A DNA stretch of 64,000 nucleotides from Lolium rigidum (GCF_022539505.1 NC_061510.1:272437687-272501686), one strand, 5' to 3'. Counted from the first letter of the stretch, positions 12,046 to 23,470 are shown. Notes: generated by a model from the letters alone, not told the origin. Numbers and translations are program-made.

Positions 12046-13296
12046 ATGGCACGTTCAAGATCGTCGACTTCGTCGATAGCAAGCAACATCATGGACAGAG
12101 GTAAACATATCGAAACTGGTCTCGTTGATTTTGTTCCTCACCCGCCCTCCCGTTTGGATGCATATGCGTATCTGGAGGAGCCCATGGAGATGACGTTCGG
12201 AAAGTTCCACTTTCGCGTCGAGAAAGAAGGAGCGTATCGTCTCGAAGTTCCGATCTCATCGGGATTATCGGCGGTCGATCCCGATTTTTCAAGCTCATCA
12301 TCATCCACCGAGTCAGGCGACGAGGAGATTTCGTCGCCACGCTTCATCAGCACCAAAGCAAGCGAAAAACTCGCCAAGATCTTCAGCGACATGTCCTTCG
12401 AGTCATCCGCGGACTCCTATATAAGCGATGATTCGAATAGCATCGACAGCTTCGACTTCATCGACAAGTCCATCACTGTTGGAAAGGTCTTCACCAATCT
12501 CTATGATGGTGTCACCAAACCCAGCAAGGTTCAGAATCCAAAATATCATCAGATTTATGCTATTGGAGAAGCAAGTCGCGATCAGGAGGAAACATCAGAG
12601 GCTTTCGATGACTTGGGAAATCCATATGTCGATCCCTCTGACTTAAGGCGAGGTATGGGCAGTAAATATGTCGGGCCTACACCACGTTTTAGGGTTCAAC
12701 TCCCACAATCAGCATGGGATAGAGCCGCAAGAGCTATGGATGGTTCAGAACCAATGGCGACAACTGCTACGACTGAAGAATTGCAGGCCTACCAATATAG
12801 GCTCGCTCAAGCTGGAAGGGAATTAGAAAAACAGACAGCTGCTCTGAACAGAAGAAAGGAGGCAGCCTCAGCATCAAGGAGGCGAAGAGCGGAGTTAAGT
12901 CGACAATCAGGAACTTCGGGAGATAGCCACAGAGAAGCTCGACGGAGAGCGAGATCGCGGCTGCAAAATATACCTGAAGCTGAAAGAGAGACTTTAATTC
13001 AAAACCTCGACATGTCTTTTATGTCAATCGACACAAGGGGGAATATCATTCCAAAAACACCGGAAGCAGGGTACATGGCAACGCAAGCTTTGATCTTAGC
13101 ATCTAGGCCACCTCCAGGGGATCCAAGAGAGACGTTATACAACATGGCCATGGCAGGATGTAGAGCCATGGGAGCAGCATTCGCAGCTACACCTCCCGAA
13201 GGAGCTGCAAGACAAAATAGTCCGAGACCTACTGCAGCAGTGCAAGATCCACCAATAGCAAGTGGAGTCAGAGATACGACGGCTCAGCCAGGGTAG
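12046..13296 (+). CDS. Tat element gag, N-terminal part only
   Basis: Open frame of 416 residues from the ATG at 12046, the first after the primer site. The frame is also open back to 12001 with no ATG. It is Ser-rich at the N-terminus, acidic in the middle, and has an Arg/Lys-rich coiled-coil-prone stretch (about residues 255-320). I see no capsid-core signature and no CCHC zinc knuckle before the stop at 13294-13296, and protease starts only about 45 bases later. The central gag core therefore looks deleted. It would be a structural (particle) protein in a complete copy. Confidence 0.7.
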   Translation: MARSRSSTSSIASNIMDRGKHIETGLVDFVPHPPSRLDAYAYLEEPMEMTFGKFHFRVEKEGAYRLEVPISSGLSAVDPDFSSSSSSTESGDEEISSPRFISTKASEKLAKIFSDMSFESSADSYISDDSNSIDSFDFIDKSITVGKVFTNLYDGVTKPSKVQNPKYHQIYAIGEASRDQEETSEAFDDLGNPYVDPSDLRRGMGSKYVGPTPRFRVQLPQSAWDRAARAMDGSEPMATTATTEELQAYQYRLAQAGRELEKQTAALNRRKEAASASRRRRAELSRQSGTSGDSHREARRRARSRLQNIPEAERETLIQNLDMSFMSIDTRGNIIPKTPEAGYMATQALILASRPPPGDPRETLYNMAMAGCRAMGAAFAATPPEGAARQNSPRPTAAVQDPPIASGVRDTTAQPG

Positions 13297-13341
13297 ATAG
13301 CGCGTGATAAGGTAGAAGGGAACATCGGCAGTCACCAGAAC

Positions 13342-14034
13342 TTGCTGAAGAAGATATTTGTGGACTTCCGTGTTTTACGCGACGGGTCTGAAAAACTCGA
13401 GTCCCTTCAGTCAGCACTTATTTTACCAGCGGTAATCGCGGGATTCGACGTATCGCGAGTATTCATAGACGGCGGCATCAACATAAACCTTACGTACGCA
13501 GATACGCTAAGGAAGATGCACATCTCCCTAGAAAATTTGAAGCCAACTAATACGCGTTTCCATGGAATTACGCCGGAGAAGCCAAGTTATCCGTTGGGGA
13601 AGATCAATCTCGACGTTCAGTTTGGGACCCGAGAAAATTATAGGATAGAGAAGCTGGAGTTCGAAGTCGTGGATTTCCCATCACAATATCACGCCTTGTT
13701 GGGGCGGCCAGCATATGCCAGGTTTATGGCAGTACCACATTATACATACTTGTTGTGGAGGTTACCTGGACCTAAGGGGCCAATCACAGAAAAAGGAAGC
13801 TTCGCACTAGCCGATAAATGTGACAAAGATTTTCATCGACTGTCAGAAACTTTCGGGATGCAAGCAGAATACATGGAGTCGAGACTTACAACTGATTATG
13901 ATGTGTTGCCAGATGTAGGAAGGCCTAACAAGGAATCAACCTTCAACACAGCAAAAGATTCTAAGGAGGTGCAGATTCACCCGACAGATCCGAAGAAAAC
14001 GACGTCCATCGCAGCAAACATGGACCTCGCATAG
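13342..14034 (+). CDS. Tat element pol: aspartic protease segment
   Basis: 230-residue frame. The retropepsin active-site motif appears as VFIDGGININL (about 13459-13491), with the catalytic Asp present. The downstream segment (SQYHALLGRPAYARFMAVPH) is conserved in the lineage. A TAG at 14032-14034 separates it from RT, with the RT reading continuing in the same frame. In a functional copy protease, RT, RNase H and integrase would be one polyprotein. Confidence 0.8.
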   Translation: MLKKIFVDFRVLRDGSEKLESLQSALILPAVIAGFDVSRVFIDGGININLTYADTLRKMHISLENLKPTNTRFHGITPEKPSYPLGKINLDVQFGTRENYRIEKLEFEVVDFPSQYHALLGRPAYARFMAVPHYTYLLWRLPGPKGPITEKGSFALADKCDKDFHRLSETFGMQAEYMESRLTTDYDVLPDVGRPNKESTFNTAKDSKEVQIHPTDPKKTTSIAANMDLA

Positions 14035-15499
14035 GAAAGCGCGCTCGTCGAGTTCCTCCGTGAGCACTGGAAAATCTTCGCATGGTGTCCAGCTGACATG
14101 CCAGGAGTACCCAGGGAACTTGCCGAGCACCACCTAAACTTGGATCCACTAGCGAGACCGATAAAACAACCTTTGCGGCGTTTTTCGGAGCCAAACCGCA
14201 AAGCTATGCTATCAGAGATTGATCGATTGAGAGAAGCTGGTTTCATCAAGGAGCTGCATACAGAGGCTACGTGGGTCGCAAACCCAGTATTGGTCCCGAA
14301 GAAAAACACTAAAGTCCTTCGCATGTGTGTCGACTTTACGTGTCTCAACAAACATTGTCCAAAGGATCACTTTCCCCTCCCGAGGATCGATCAAATTATC
14401 GACTCCACGGCAGGATGTGAACGTCTTTCCTTCCTGGATGCTTACTCTGGTTATAACCAGATCAGATTGAAAGAAGAAGATGAAGTAAAAAACAGCGTTC
14501 ATCACACCTTATGGCGTGTTTTGCTATCGAACAATGCCTTTTGGTCTGAAAAACGCGGGAGCAACATATCAGCGGATGATGCAGAAGTGCTTAGCAACAC
14601 AGATTGGGAAAAACGTACAAGTATACATTGATGATGTCGTTATAACATCAAAAAAGGGGGCAACGTTGATCGAGGACTTGAAGGAAACTTTTGACAATCT
14701 CGACAAATTTTGTCTCAAGCTGAATCCGACAAAATGTTCTTTCGGCGTCCCTACAGGAGAACTTCTCGGGTTCTTAGTTTCAGCAAGAGGGATTGAAGCA
14801 AATCCCGAAAAAATCCAAGCTATCGTAACAATGAGGAAGCCAACAAAGTTGAAAGAAGTACAACAGCTAACTGGGCGAGTCGCAGCTTTAAGCAGATTTG
14901 TCGCCAGACTGAGAGAAAAGGCGTTACCGTTCTACGCCCTAATCAAACAAGGAGATAAGTTCCAATGGAACGACGAGGCATATAGAGCTTTCGAGGATCT
15001 TAAACGTACAATTTCGACACCACCAATCTTGGTGGCGCCAAAAGAGAAGGAACCCCTCCTGCTATACATTGCGGCTACACCCAGGTGGTCAGCACGACAC
15101 TAGTTGTCGAAAGAGAGGAAGAAGGAAAACTCCATGGAGTGCAGAGGCCAGTATATTTCATAAGTGAAGTATTATCGCCTTCAAAACAGAGGTACCCACA
15201 GTACCAGAAGCTAGCATACGGAGTGTTCACAACCGCAAGAAATTGCAGCACTATTTTTCGGCGCATCCAATAATAGTGGTCAATGAGGCGCCTTTATCCA
15301 ATATACTCAACAATCCAGAAGCTACAGGTCGTGTCTCCCTTTGGGGAATAGAACTTTCTCCTCGGGACATCACATATGAAAAAAGAAAAGCAATAAAGTC
15401 GCAAATTTTGCCAGACTTCATCGCGAGTGGATGGAGCTGCAAAACACAGGACCCCGGATCTATCGAGAACTCGGACTATGAACTTTGAGGGGTCCAAGA
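14035..15499 (+). pseudogene. Tat element pol: reverse transcriptase and RNase H, multiple frameshifts
   Basis: RT motifs in order: WVANPVLVPKK, RMCVDFTCLNKHCPKDHFPL, the LDAYSGYNQI box, MPFGLKNAGATYQ, and the catalytic YIDD (about 14623-14634), then the connection/RNase H region (PVYFISEVLSPSKQRYPQYQ). One-base shifts break the frame at about 14487-14492 (A run), 15076-15082, 15237-15242 and 15423-15427, with more damage at about 15470-15510. All motifs are recognisable, so the damage is recent or a consensus error. Confidence 0.85.
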
Positions 15500-15790
15500 G
15501 GTTAGAGGGAGGCTGGAGCAGGCGTGATACTCATATCACCTGAAGGCGACAAACTAAAATATGTCTTACGGATGACGTTCCCAAATGCGTCTAACAATGA
15601 GGCAGAATACGAAGCTCTTATACACGGGATGAAGATGGCGAAATCTTGTGGCGCAACTCGACTAAAAATCTATGGCGACTCACAATTGGTGGCTTAGCAA
15701 GTCATGAACCAATGTGACGCAGTCAACGATAGCATGGTGGCATACAAAGAAGTGTACAACGAGCTCGAGAAACTATTTGATGGATGCGAA
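15500..15790 (+). pseudogene. Tat element archaeal-type RNase H
   Basis: The frame reading GAGVILISPEG, SNNEAEYEALIHGMKMA, then LKIYGDSQLVA is the second, archaeal-type RNase H found in Tat/Ogre elements. Acidic residues of the active site (E in NNEAEYEAL, D in GDSQ) are present. A TAG at 15695-15697, where relatives have Gln, interrupts it; the rest continues into the integrase frame. Confidence 0.8.
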
Positions 15791-17254
15791 GTAAATCACA
15801 TCAGTAGGCTCAGCAATGACGAAGCCGATGTTCTTGCAAACATCGGGTCGCAGTGTCTCGCGGTTCCTCCGGGCCTATTTTGGGAGGAGATAACAGAGAG
15901 ATCCACGAAGCCGAAGAAATCAACAAAGAAGGAGAAGGATGAGAAACCCTCGGGGGCTGCGAAAGAAACCTTGGACGAAGAAGAGGAACAGGATCTAGTA
16001 CTGATGGTACAAATTCCATGGATGCAGGCGTACATATCATACATCCTAAGGAAAACAATACCCGATGATCCAGTCGAAGCAAGGCGAGTAATTAGACGAT
16101 CCAAAGCTTTCACGGTGGTCAAAGGGGAGTTGTACAAGCGAAGTATCTCGGGTGTGTTGCAAAGGTGCGTTACACCCGAAGAAGGAAGGACAATCCCGAA
16201 GGATGTACACGAAGGAATATGTGGTCATCACGCGAGCAGTCGAGCTATTGCAACCAAGGTCTTTCGAGCTGGATTTTACTGGTTGACAGCGATTGAGGAC
16301 GCAAAGGAGATAGTGCGAACTTGTGACGCGTGCCAGAGATTTGCCGCAAGGCCTCACTCTCCGGCAGCGGAATTGATGCCAATACCCTTATCTTGGCCCT
16401 TTGCTCAGTGGGGTCTCGATATGGTGGGGAAGTTACACAAAGCTTCGCCAGGAGGATGCGAGTACATGCTCGTCGCTGTCAACAAATTCACCAAGTGGAT
16501 AGAAGCGAAGCCGATAAATTCACCAGATGCAGCATCAGCAATAAAATTCGTGAAGGGCATTGTTTTTCGGTTTGGAGTACCTCATAGCATCGTCACGGAC
16601 AATGGCAGTAACTTCACATCCAAGGAATTCAAGGAGTACTGTGCAGAGGTAGGCATCAAATTGCATTTCGCGTCAGTTGCGCATCCTCAAACTAATGGCC
16701 AAGTCGAGAAAGCCAATGGTATCATCTGCAACGGTATCAAGAAGCGCTTGTTAGGGCCATTGGAAAAAGCTCGACATACTTGGCCAGAGGAGCTGCCAAG
16801 TGTGCTGTGGAGTATCCGAACAACATCAAATACGGCGACACAAGAAACTCCGTTTTTTCTGGTCCATGGAGCTGAGGCAGTACTACCAATAGAGATAGAG
16901 CATGATTCTCCAAGAGTCACGGAATATGATGAGGATGCTTCAAGAAAGGCACTGGTAGACGATGTCGATGCATTGGACGAAGCCAGGGACGAAGTATTGT
17001 CAAGGGTCACTAAATATCAGCAAGACCTGAAAAACTATCATAGCCGACGTCTACGACCAAGGTCCTTTCAGGTGGGAGACCTAGTTCTGCGACTCAATCA
17101 AGAATGTACTGAAAAACTAGAGTCACCATGGCTTGGCCCTTACATCGTCACGGAAGTCATCGAAGGAGGAGCATACAGGATCAAGGATAAGAAGACAGGG
17201 GTTCCCGAGAAAAACCCCTGGAACGTGGCACAGCTAAGGAGTTTTTACGCTTAG
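15704..17254 (+). CDS. Tat element pol: end of RNase H plus integrase
   Basis: 516-residue open frame. It starts in the RNase H C-terminus, then has an acidic/Lys linker, an HHCC zinc finger (GHHASSRA...CDACQ), and the DDE core: D in WGLDMVGKL, D in IVTDNGSNF and E in NGQVEKANG. A chromatin-proximal C-terminal domain (FQVGDLVLRL...GPYIVTEVI) follows. Integrase inserts the cDNA into the host chromosome. All three catalytic residues are intact. Confidence 0.9.
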   Translation: MNQCDAVNDSMVAYKEVYNELEKLFDGCEVNHISRLSNDEADVLANIGSQCLAVPPGLFWEEITERSTKPKKSTKKEKDEKPSGAAKETLDEEEEQDLVLMVQIPWMQAYISYILRKTIPDDPVEARRVIRRSKAFTVVKGELYKRSISGVLQRCVTPEEGRTIPKDVHEGICGHHASSRAIATKVFRAGFYWLTAIEDAKEIVRTCDACQRFAARPHSPAAELMPIPLSWPFAQWGLDMVGKLHKASPGGCEYMLVAVNKFTKWIEAKPINSPDAASAIKFVKGIVFRFGVPHSIVTDNGSNFTSKEFKEYCAEVGIKLHFASVAHPQTNGQVEKANGIICNGIKKRLLGPLEKARHTWPEELPSVLWSIRTTSNTATQETPFFLVHGAEAVLPIEIEHDSPRVTEYDEDASRKALVDDVDALDEARDEVLSRVTKYQQDLKNYHSRRLRPRSFQVGDLVLRLNQECTEKLESPWLGPYIVTEVIEGGAYRIKDKKTGVPEKNPWNVAQLRSFYA

Positions 17255-17427
17255 TGTCGAAATATAGCCATCCTTGTAAAAATACAATGTACTGAAACGC
17301 CCGCGAGTTTTCGGACGCACTCTTTTCCTTTTCGGGGCACCGAGTGGGGCCGGGAAAGGTTTTTAATGAGGCGGGCTCGCGGTGCTGCAATATAATAAAG
17401 ATAGTGGAGATACATATCTTCTTCTTC

Positions 17428-17690
17428 GACATGCTCGGGGGCTTACGCCTCGAAGTTACAATATAAACACAACATAGATGAATCTAACTGGCAAAAAATA
17501 TTTCGCCTTGGTACCAAATACCTCGCCAAATAAAAAGAAGGTACAAAATAGCAATCAGCAAAAGAACAAAGTACTCGGGGGCTTGTACCCGCAAATATTG
17601 TATATTCAATAAGAATTTGGGTGCCTTGGTTTACAACCTCGCATACAAAATAAAGAGATTTACCACCGAAACACTCGGGGGCTTGATGAA
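17428..17690 (+). repeat. Dispersed CTCGGGGGCTT motif repeats downstream of integrase
   Basis: The string CTCGGGGGCTT occurs three times (near 17434, 17574 and 17672) in a non-coding, AT-rich context, at about 100-140 base spacing. The same core returns at 22170-22410. Confidence 0.7.
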
Positions 17691-17791
17691 GAAAAATAGA
17701 AATATTTTCTAACTTTACAATATAGTATATGTTTACAACAATACAGGACACCATTCCCGAGAAAAATCGACAGGCTAAAAGAAAAAGAAAG

Positions 17792-20700
17792 TCAATCGCG
17801 GCTCAGTATATTATCTATGGTCATCCGTCCAGTATTTGCAGTACGAGTACTATGTTCAGCATAGCTGCCCCTTACGAAGAACTCAGAGTCCATCCGAAGA
17901 AGTTCATCCATCATATCTTCTGCAACAGAGGTCACATGATCATCAATTTTGCTGACATCCCTTTTCCTTTTCGCCATCTTGGCTAAGCACTTGGTAACAA
18001 TTTGGCTCATGTCAAACTTGGGATAGCAGATTTTGATCATCATCATAGCAAACCTGGCACCGGCAGATAGTTGACCTCGCACAAAGTGATGGATACGAGG
18101 GGCATCTTGAAACTTCTCCAACAAACCAAGAATAGTGTCGGGTGCCTCGTTCCGAGGAAACAGCGTCTTGTAAACCAGGGTCAATGTTCTGGTGCAGAAA
18201 TCAAGGAACTCGCGAACCTGACAGGCGCGGTCTTGAAACCTAACAATTTGTCGGGTTCGCTCTGGAGTGGCCCAGAACCGAGAACCATGGTCAAGAGAAA
18301 GGTTAACGAGAAGATTTGTCCTTGCGTTTACCCTCTCTTCTTCAGCAGCAGCGTCGAGAAAGGAACCTATTTGGCAACAGTATAGAAATTTCAAAAAAAG
18401 GATACAGCAGGAAGACAGAAGTTTCGATTTGGAAAAGCATACCTGACATATCCACACTAGCTTCATTCATCAAATCGAGCATAAAATTCTGTCGAGTGGT
18501 TGCCTTTTCAGCTTCAGAAACAGCGGCTTCCCTGGCAGCCATGGCTTCTTGAGCCTGTTGAAGTGCAATTTTATCCCTTTCGGATGCCTTGCGAGATTGT
18601 TCCATCATCATAAGTGTTTGCTTCTTCGCATACTGAAGCTGTCGACGAAGTTCTTCCAAGTCCTGCGGAAAATTCTTACTCGAGGAATCTTCATCAAGTT
18701 CAGTATGAACAAGTGTTTTCGTCGAACGAGAAGTAGGCAAAATATCGGAAGGAGTAGGCGACGGAGTATAGTTATCGAACGTCAACTGAAAGAAAAGGCT
18801 CGCCATCAATCATCAAGCAAAATAGATTTCCATTGATATTCGGCATATTTACATAGCTATTACAAAAGGATGGTTCCTAATGAACCAAGGGGTCAATTGT
18901 CGCCAAATCTATAAAAGGCGACAACACCAAAAGAGAACGACAGAGAAGGCAAAGTTGGTCTACTTGACCTCCGGCTTTGATGAACTTGGAGCTGGAGTTG
19001 GCTTGCATCCAAGATAGGCAAGGACCTTCTTCGAGTTTGGCTTCGCAGCCTTGATCAGCGATTGCCATTTCTTGGTCTCCATCTCCTGCGTGTCGCCAAC
19101 CATAGTCCAGTCGACATTCTGTTGGCTGTCGGCAACCAGAGCAATAGTGCCTTCAACGCCAACCTTCAAACCTTCTTGGCGAAGTTTGAGCCCGAGATTC
19201 TCTTTAGAATTGAAGCACTTGGCGAGAGCAAGAAACGGCGCGGGTTGTTCTTTCTTCGGGAAGAAATAAGGGTACAACTGTGACAACCCCGCCTCAGCTT
19301 CAGCAAGACCGTCGCGTGCCTCGTCTCCATGAATCTCAAGGAGAGAAAGCGCGTCAAGAAGGGGATCGTTCTCAGGATCCCTAAGTTCATATTCTTGACC
19401 CGTTTTTCCTGCTAAGGCAAAAATTTATTGATAAGTCAGCAAGACAGGAGAAGTTCAAGGAAGTCAAAATAGTTTGGGCACTTACTAGCAAAACGACGGC
19501 TCTGCGACGCCAGGCGCTTGATAATCGCCTCTTCGCGAGCAGATTGTTCGGTTACATGCTCGCTCAGAGAAGTTTCCGCGGCATGAAGCCTTTTCCGCAG
19601 GTCTTCAACGGTAGCAGCATCCGCTTCAGCTTTCTTGCGAGCTGCTTCGCTTTGCTCTAACTTAACAGCAAGAGCATCAGCGCGTTTATTGGCTTCGGCA
19701 AGAGTTTCTGGTAAAAATAAACGACAGGTAAACGACACGGCAAAATTAAAGGAGTATATGTAGCAGAGAGAACAAGGAAAAAGTAGTACCTTTAAGTTTA
19801 TTTGATGGTCGCGGTACCCGATGAATTGAGTACCGAGGCGAACAAATTCCTGCATCAGAGGCTGAAGAAAGAGCAAAAGAAAAAGGAAAAGTCAACATAG
19901 AAGGAAAAGTTCGACAGGATTTACGCAAGAAACAAAGGGAAGTCGACAAATGTTGAAATATTCGGGAGAAGAACGGTACAAAGTCTTACATCATCCAATG
20001 AAGGAGTAGTGGAACTACCAGCCAGCAGAAGCGGTTCCTTGGACGATTCTACCCTAGCCCTCTTTGGTGAAGAGGCTCGGGGGCTGGCAATTGGAGTGGG
20101 ATGCTCTACATCTCGTTGAGGAGGAGAAGTTTCATCCCCATCAGGAGGAGCTTCAGAAACAATTATTGTACGGGACGTGCTCGTTCGAGCAGTCGCGTCA
20201 ATAGGTTGAATATCATCCTCATCATCACTACCAAAAGGCGACAAAACAGTAAACAATATAGTCGAAACAAGCATTGGCAAACAACAAAAATAGCGGCAGG
20301 AACTTACGAGCTGGCGAGAGCATCGGTGTAAGGGTCGAAAGTTGTCCTTTTCTCAGTAGGAGCAACTTCTTCGGCAGGAGGCGTGCCGGTCTTGGAGGGG
20401 CCGGAGTCGACAACTTCATCCCGCTTTCTCTTGTTTCTGGGAGAAGCAGCTGGGGGAGGAGAGTGTGCCGATCCGGTAGCCTCAGAATCTTCCTTTTCAG
20501 AGGATACCGCAGATTTTCGAGAACCCGCGGTTTCACTCTCAGGGCGAGAAGTACCCTGGTTGTCGTCGGTGACAACAGCCCGTTCTTCAACCTCTCCACC
20601 TTCAGGAAGGGGAGGAAGACAAACAAGAGTTGGGGGATTCTGCAAAAAAGAAGAATGTCGACAAAAAAGTTATGGGAAGGATGTCAACAAAAATTTGTTC

Positions 20701-21671
20701 TCGAGAAAAATAGTGCAGGCAAACATTACCTCAGGGAGCGCGTTGGTAGCGCTATACAGCTTTACGCGACAAGACGAGGGGACATGATCTTTCTTGTTGA
20801 GAGAGGAGATTTTACGGACAAGTTTTTCTAAATCCTTGACCGGCAAATCCACCGACAAACGATCTTCATCCTTGTCGCCAGCATATTTCCAGAGGGGATT
20901 CTAGCGAGCTTGCAGGGGTTGCACCCTGGTCCTAAGGAAGTACGCCGTGATTTGGACACCCGATAGTTCCTAACCTCGGGTATTTTGGAGTTGGCGAATG
21001 CGTGTCATTAAAGCTTCTGTCGCTGCTTTTTCTTCGTCGGTAGCCTCTGCATCCCAGGAACGCCGGCGGCAGATTTTCTCGGTGCCATCAAAAGGAGGGA
21101 TGTTGTCTTCAACAGAGCCATGGTTCTCCTCATGAATATACAACCAATTTTTTCGCCACCCTTGTACTGAGTCGGGGAATTTGACGTCGAAATATTCGAC
21201 GTCGGGACGGACGCAGATGACAACGCCGCCAATGTTATAGGCGACGCAGTGGGAGCCATTACGGCGACTGAAGAAAATGCGTTTCCATAGGGCCCAGTTA
21301 GGCTGGACTCTAAGGAAAGCTTCGCAAAGCGTGATAAAGATGGAGATGTGGAGGATGGAGTTGGGAGTGAGATGATGCAGTTGCAATCCGTACATAAAAA
21401 GCAATCCCCTTAAGAAATTGTGAATGGGGGCAGAAAGACCACGGATGAGGTGGTCGACGAAACTGACCCGATATTCCATTGGAGGAGTTGGATAGCTTTC
21501 TTCACTGGGAAAGCGAAGCGCACCCTCTTTCGTGCTGATCCCCAACCTCTTCAGCAGGTTGATGTCTTGAGGGGAGATTCTGGATCTCTCCCACTCCGTG
21601 TTCCCCAGATCTTCAGTCGCCATCCTCGACTCGGGTGGGCTGTGCTTCGTGAGCTTGCGTGGAGGCATCAA
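17792..21671 (-). CDS. Antisense multi-exon gene of the Tat element (Transposase_28 / plant-mobile-domain type)
   Basis: Opposite to gag-pol. Exons inferred from frames and GT-AG sites (minus): 21671-20730, 20639-20308, 20227-19990, 19861-19790, 19707-19486, 19408 to a stop at 18962-18960 (or spliced onward from a GT just before it), 18785-18443 and 18366-17792. Exon 1 contains the 'putative gypsy type transposon' domain (PF04195 type) around LSAPIHNFLRGLLFMYGLQL and ITLCEAFLRVQPNWALWKRI. Exons 2-3 are acidic/Ser/Pro-rich with a KRKR nuclear-signal-like patch. Exons 5 and 7 are long Ala/Glu coiled coils (EANKRADALAVKLEQSEAAR). Exons 6 and 8 are conserved globular parts. Exon 1 carries in-frame TAGs at 20972-20970 and 20903-20901, so this copy is broken. 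Function unknown; a nuclear regulatory role is only a guess. Confidence 0.75.
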
Positions 21672-21794
21672 TGAGATTGGCGGCGAAGAGTGTGAGTATG
21701 GCTGAGTGCTTGAAGCAATAAGAGCAATGGAGGATCTTGCAGAGGAGCAGCAGAGGTGCGGCGCGAGCGGACGGATTAGAGGAAGAAGACGATA

Positions 21795-21805
21795 CCTTTA
21801 TATAG
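21795..21805 (-). promoter_or_regulatory. TATA box of the antisense gene
   Basis: CTATATAAAGG on the minus strand, about 125 bases upstream of the antisense ATG at 21671. It implies the gene has its own promoter inside the element, independent of the LTRs. Confidence 0.65.
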
Positions 21806-22159
21806 AGGTGCGCTGAACGGACGCACCGTTGGATTGAGAGATTGCGGGACAGATGGTGTACACATAGACAAGGGGTAAAAAGTAATTTCACACAGACGAG
21901 AAAGCACAGAAGCTACAGTGCATGCGCCAGGAAAAGCGGACGACATGTGTCCCCCACTTGCGCGACGTGTCAAATTGACAAGATTTCTGGGCCCACAAGG
22001 CAGAGAGATAGGGGTTCTCGCGTTTTCCCGATACATTGGTCGTGGCTGTCATCAGCAGTGATGTCACCTTGGTAAAAGAAAATCTCGGATATGAAGCTTC
22101 ACAAGAATGGCGACAGCAGAAGATTATTGTTTCGAGAGCCTTTGATCAAATACAAGTTT

Positions 22160-22440
22160 TTGCTCAAATGCTCGGGGGCTACTTTGGAAAAAAAGAAACA
22201 TTCGAATATGGAAAAATAGAAATGGCGAGAGCCTATGACCAAACGCAAGCATTTGTTCATAGCCTCGGGGGCTACTCCCATCGGGAGCGCTGTTCGCGCA
22301 CCCGATAGATATAAACATTCAAGAAAGAATGTCGATATAGTGACATGAGGCACTAGAATGTTGAGCCTACAACCAAGCACAAGTCCTTGGTTGTAGCCTC
22401 GGGGGCTACTCCCATCGGGAACGCTGTTCGCGTGCCCGAT
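22160..22440 (+). repeat. Degenerate tandem repeats before the Tat 3' LTR
   Basis: Three copies of CTCGGGGGCTAC. Two carry a longer shared unit (CTCCCATCGGGA then GCTGTTCGCG and CCCGAT), at about 22263-22308 and 22398-22440, spaced about 135 bases. A weaker copy is at about 22170. Tandem repeats between pol and 3' LTR are typical of Tat elements. Confidence 0.75.
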
Positions 22441-23084
22441 GAAATTATAAAAAAAAAGAGAAGAAGAAGAAGAGAAGATAAAGAAAGAAAGAAGAAGTGA
22501 GTATATTTCGAGTTATACAAATAACTCTACATATACTCCCATCGGGAAGACAAAATAAGTCATCCGTTGACTCAATAAAATGTGCTATTCCAACAGCCGA
22601 ATAAGCACTCGACAATATATTCTCAGAACGCCAAAGTTGCGAACAATTTCTGAATGCCGCAAAACTTTGCGAAGGTAAGACCCCGGATCCGTTCGTGTGG
22701 CGTGGTGCCGTCTCCGACGTCGGTTTGCTACTTTTTTCCGTATCAACGGATACGAAGAAAAATCCTAACGGACGCGTTAGGTACCCGATAAATATGACTG
22801 GGACTCGACAGAATGGTAAGACCTTAAGCGGCACATGTCGAAGTTTACACCAGTATCCTGAGGTCATGTCCAGGGACGTGATCTTGAAGTAGGTTTGTGC
22901 GGATTGCCACTAGAGCAGTTAACTAGTACCTGATCCGTCAGATGAACTAGCCCCAACTACCATTATCCCTGTACAATATATAAATTCATATGCAAAGATA
23001 TGTGATAAAGTTCAGAGTTATCGAATAAATATAAAGGTGGAGATTTTCCCTGACTCTACGATTCAAACAAAATCTCGGGGCTAT

Positions 23085-23470
23085 CGACATAGGCATCCCC
23101 AATGGGCCTGCCGAAGAAGATACCCGGGGTTTACTGAAGGCCCACGACCCGAAGAATAAGAAGATTCGGAAATGCAAGATACTATTAAGGAAAGCTAGAG
23201 TTGTAATAGGAAGCATTATTTGTAATCTTGCGGGACGGGTTAGAAACCCTCCCGGACTCTGTAAACTTGTATATCACGAATCCCTCGGCTCCACCTCCTA
23301 TATAAGGGGGAGTCGAGGGACAAAGAAAGGATCGAATCATTGTCTCGCAAACCCTAGCTTTTACATCGTCGAGTACTTTTCGGCTGAAACCTTCGAGATC
23401 TACTTGCCCTCTACATCCAACGAAACCCTAGTCTACTACTTGTAGGCATTGACAAGTTAGTACCTTGTCA
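23085..23470 (+). repeat. Tat element 3' LTR (386 bp)
   Basis: Same length as the 5' copy. Its first base is C instead of T, and it ends CCTTGTCA followed by CTAAT. A purine stretch ending CTCGGGGCTAT precedes it and is the likely polypurine tract. Confidence 0.93.

Larger units (their letters stand above)
11614..23470 (+). mobile_element. Tat-lineage Ty3/gypsy retrotransposon with antisense gene
   Basis: LTRs 11614-11999 and 23085-23470, both 386 bp. They are bounded by TGACA...TG(T/C)CA, with a perfect CTAAT duplication (11609-11613, 23471-23475). About 7 differences between the LTRs by eye (about 1.8%), so it is the youngest dated insertion of this nest. The order is LTR, primer site (12002-12017), gag, protease, RT, RNase H, integrase, repeat-rich spacer, antisense gene, second repeat-rich spacer, LTR. 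The archaeal-type RNase H and the antisense accessory gene are hallmarks of the Tat lineage. pol carries stops and frameshifts and gag appears shortened, so the copy is defective. Confidence 0.93.
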
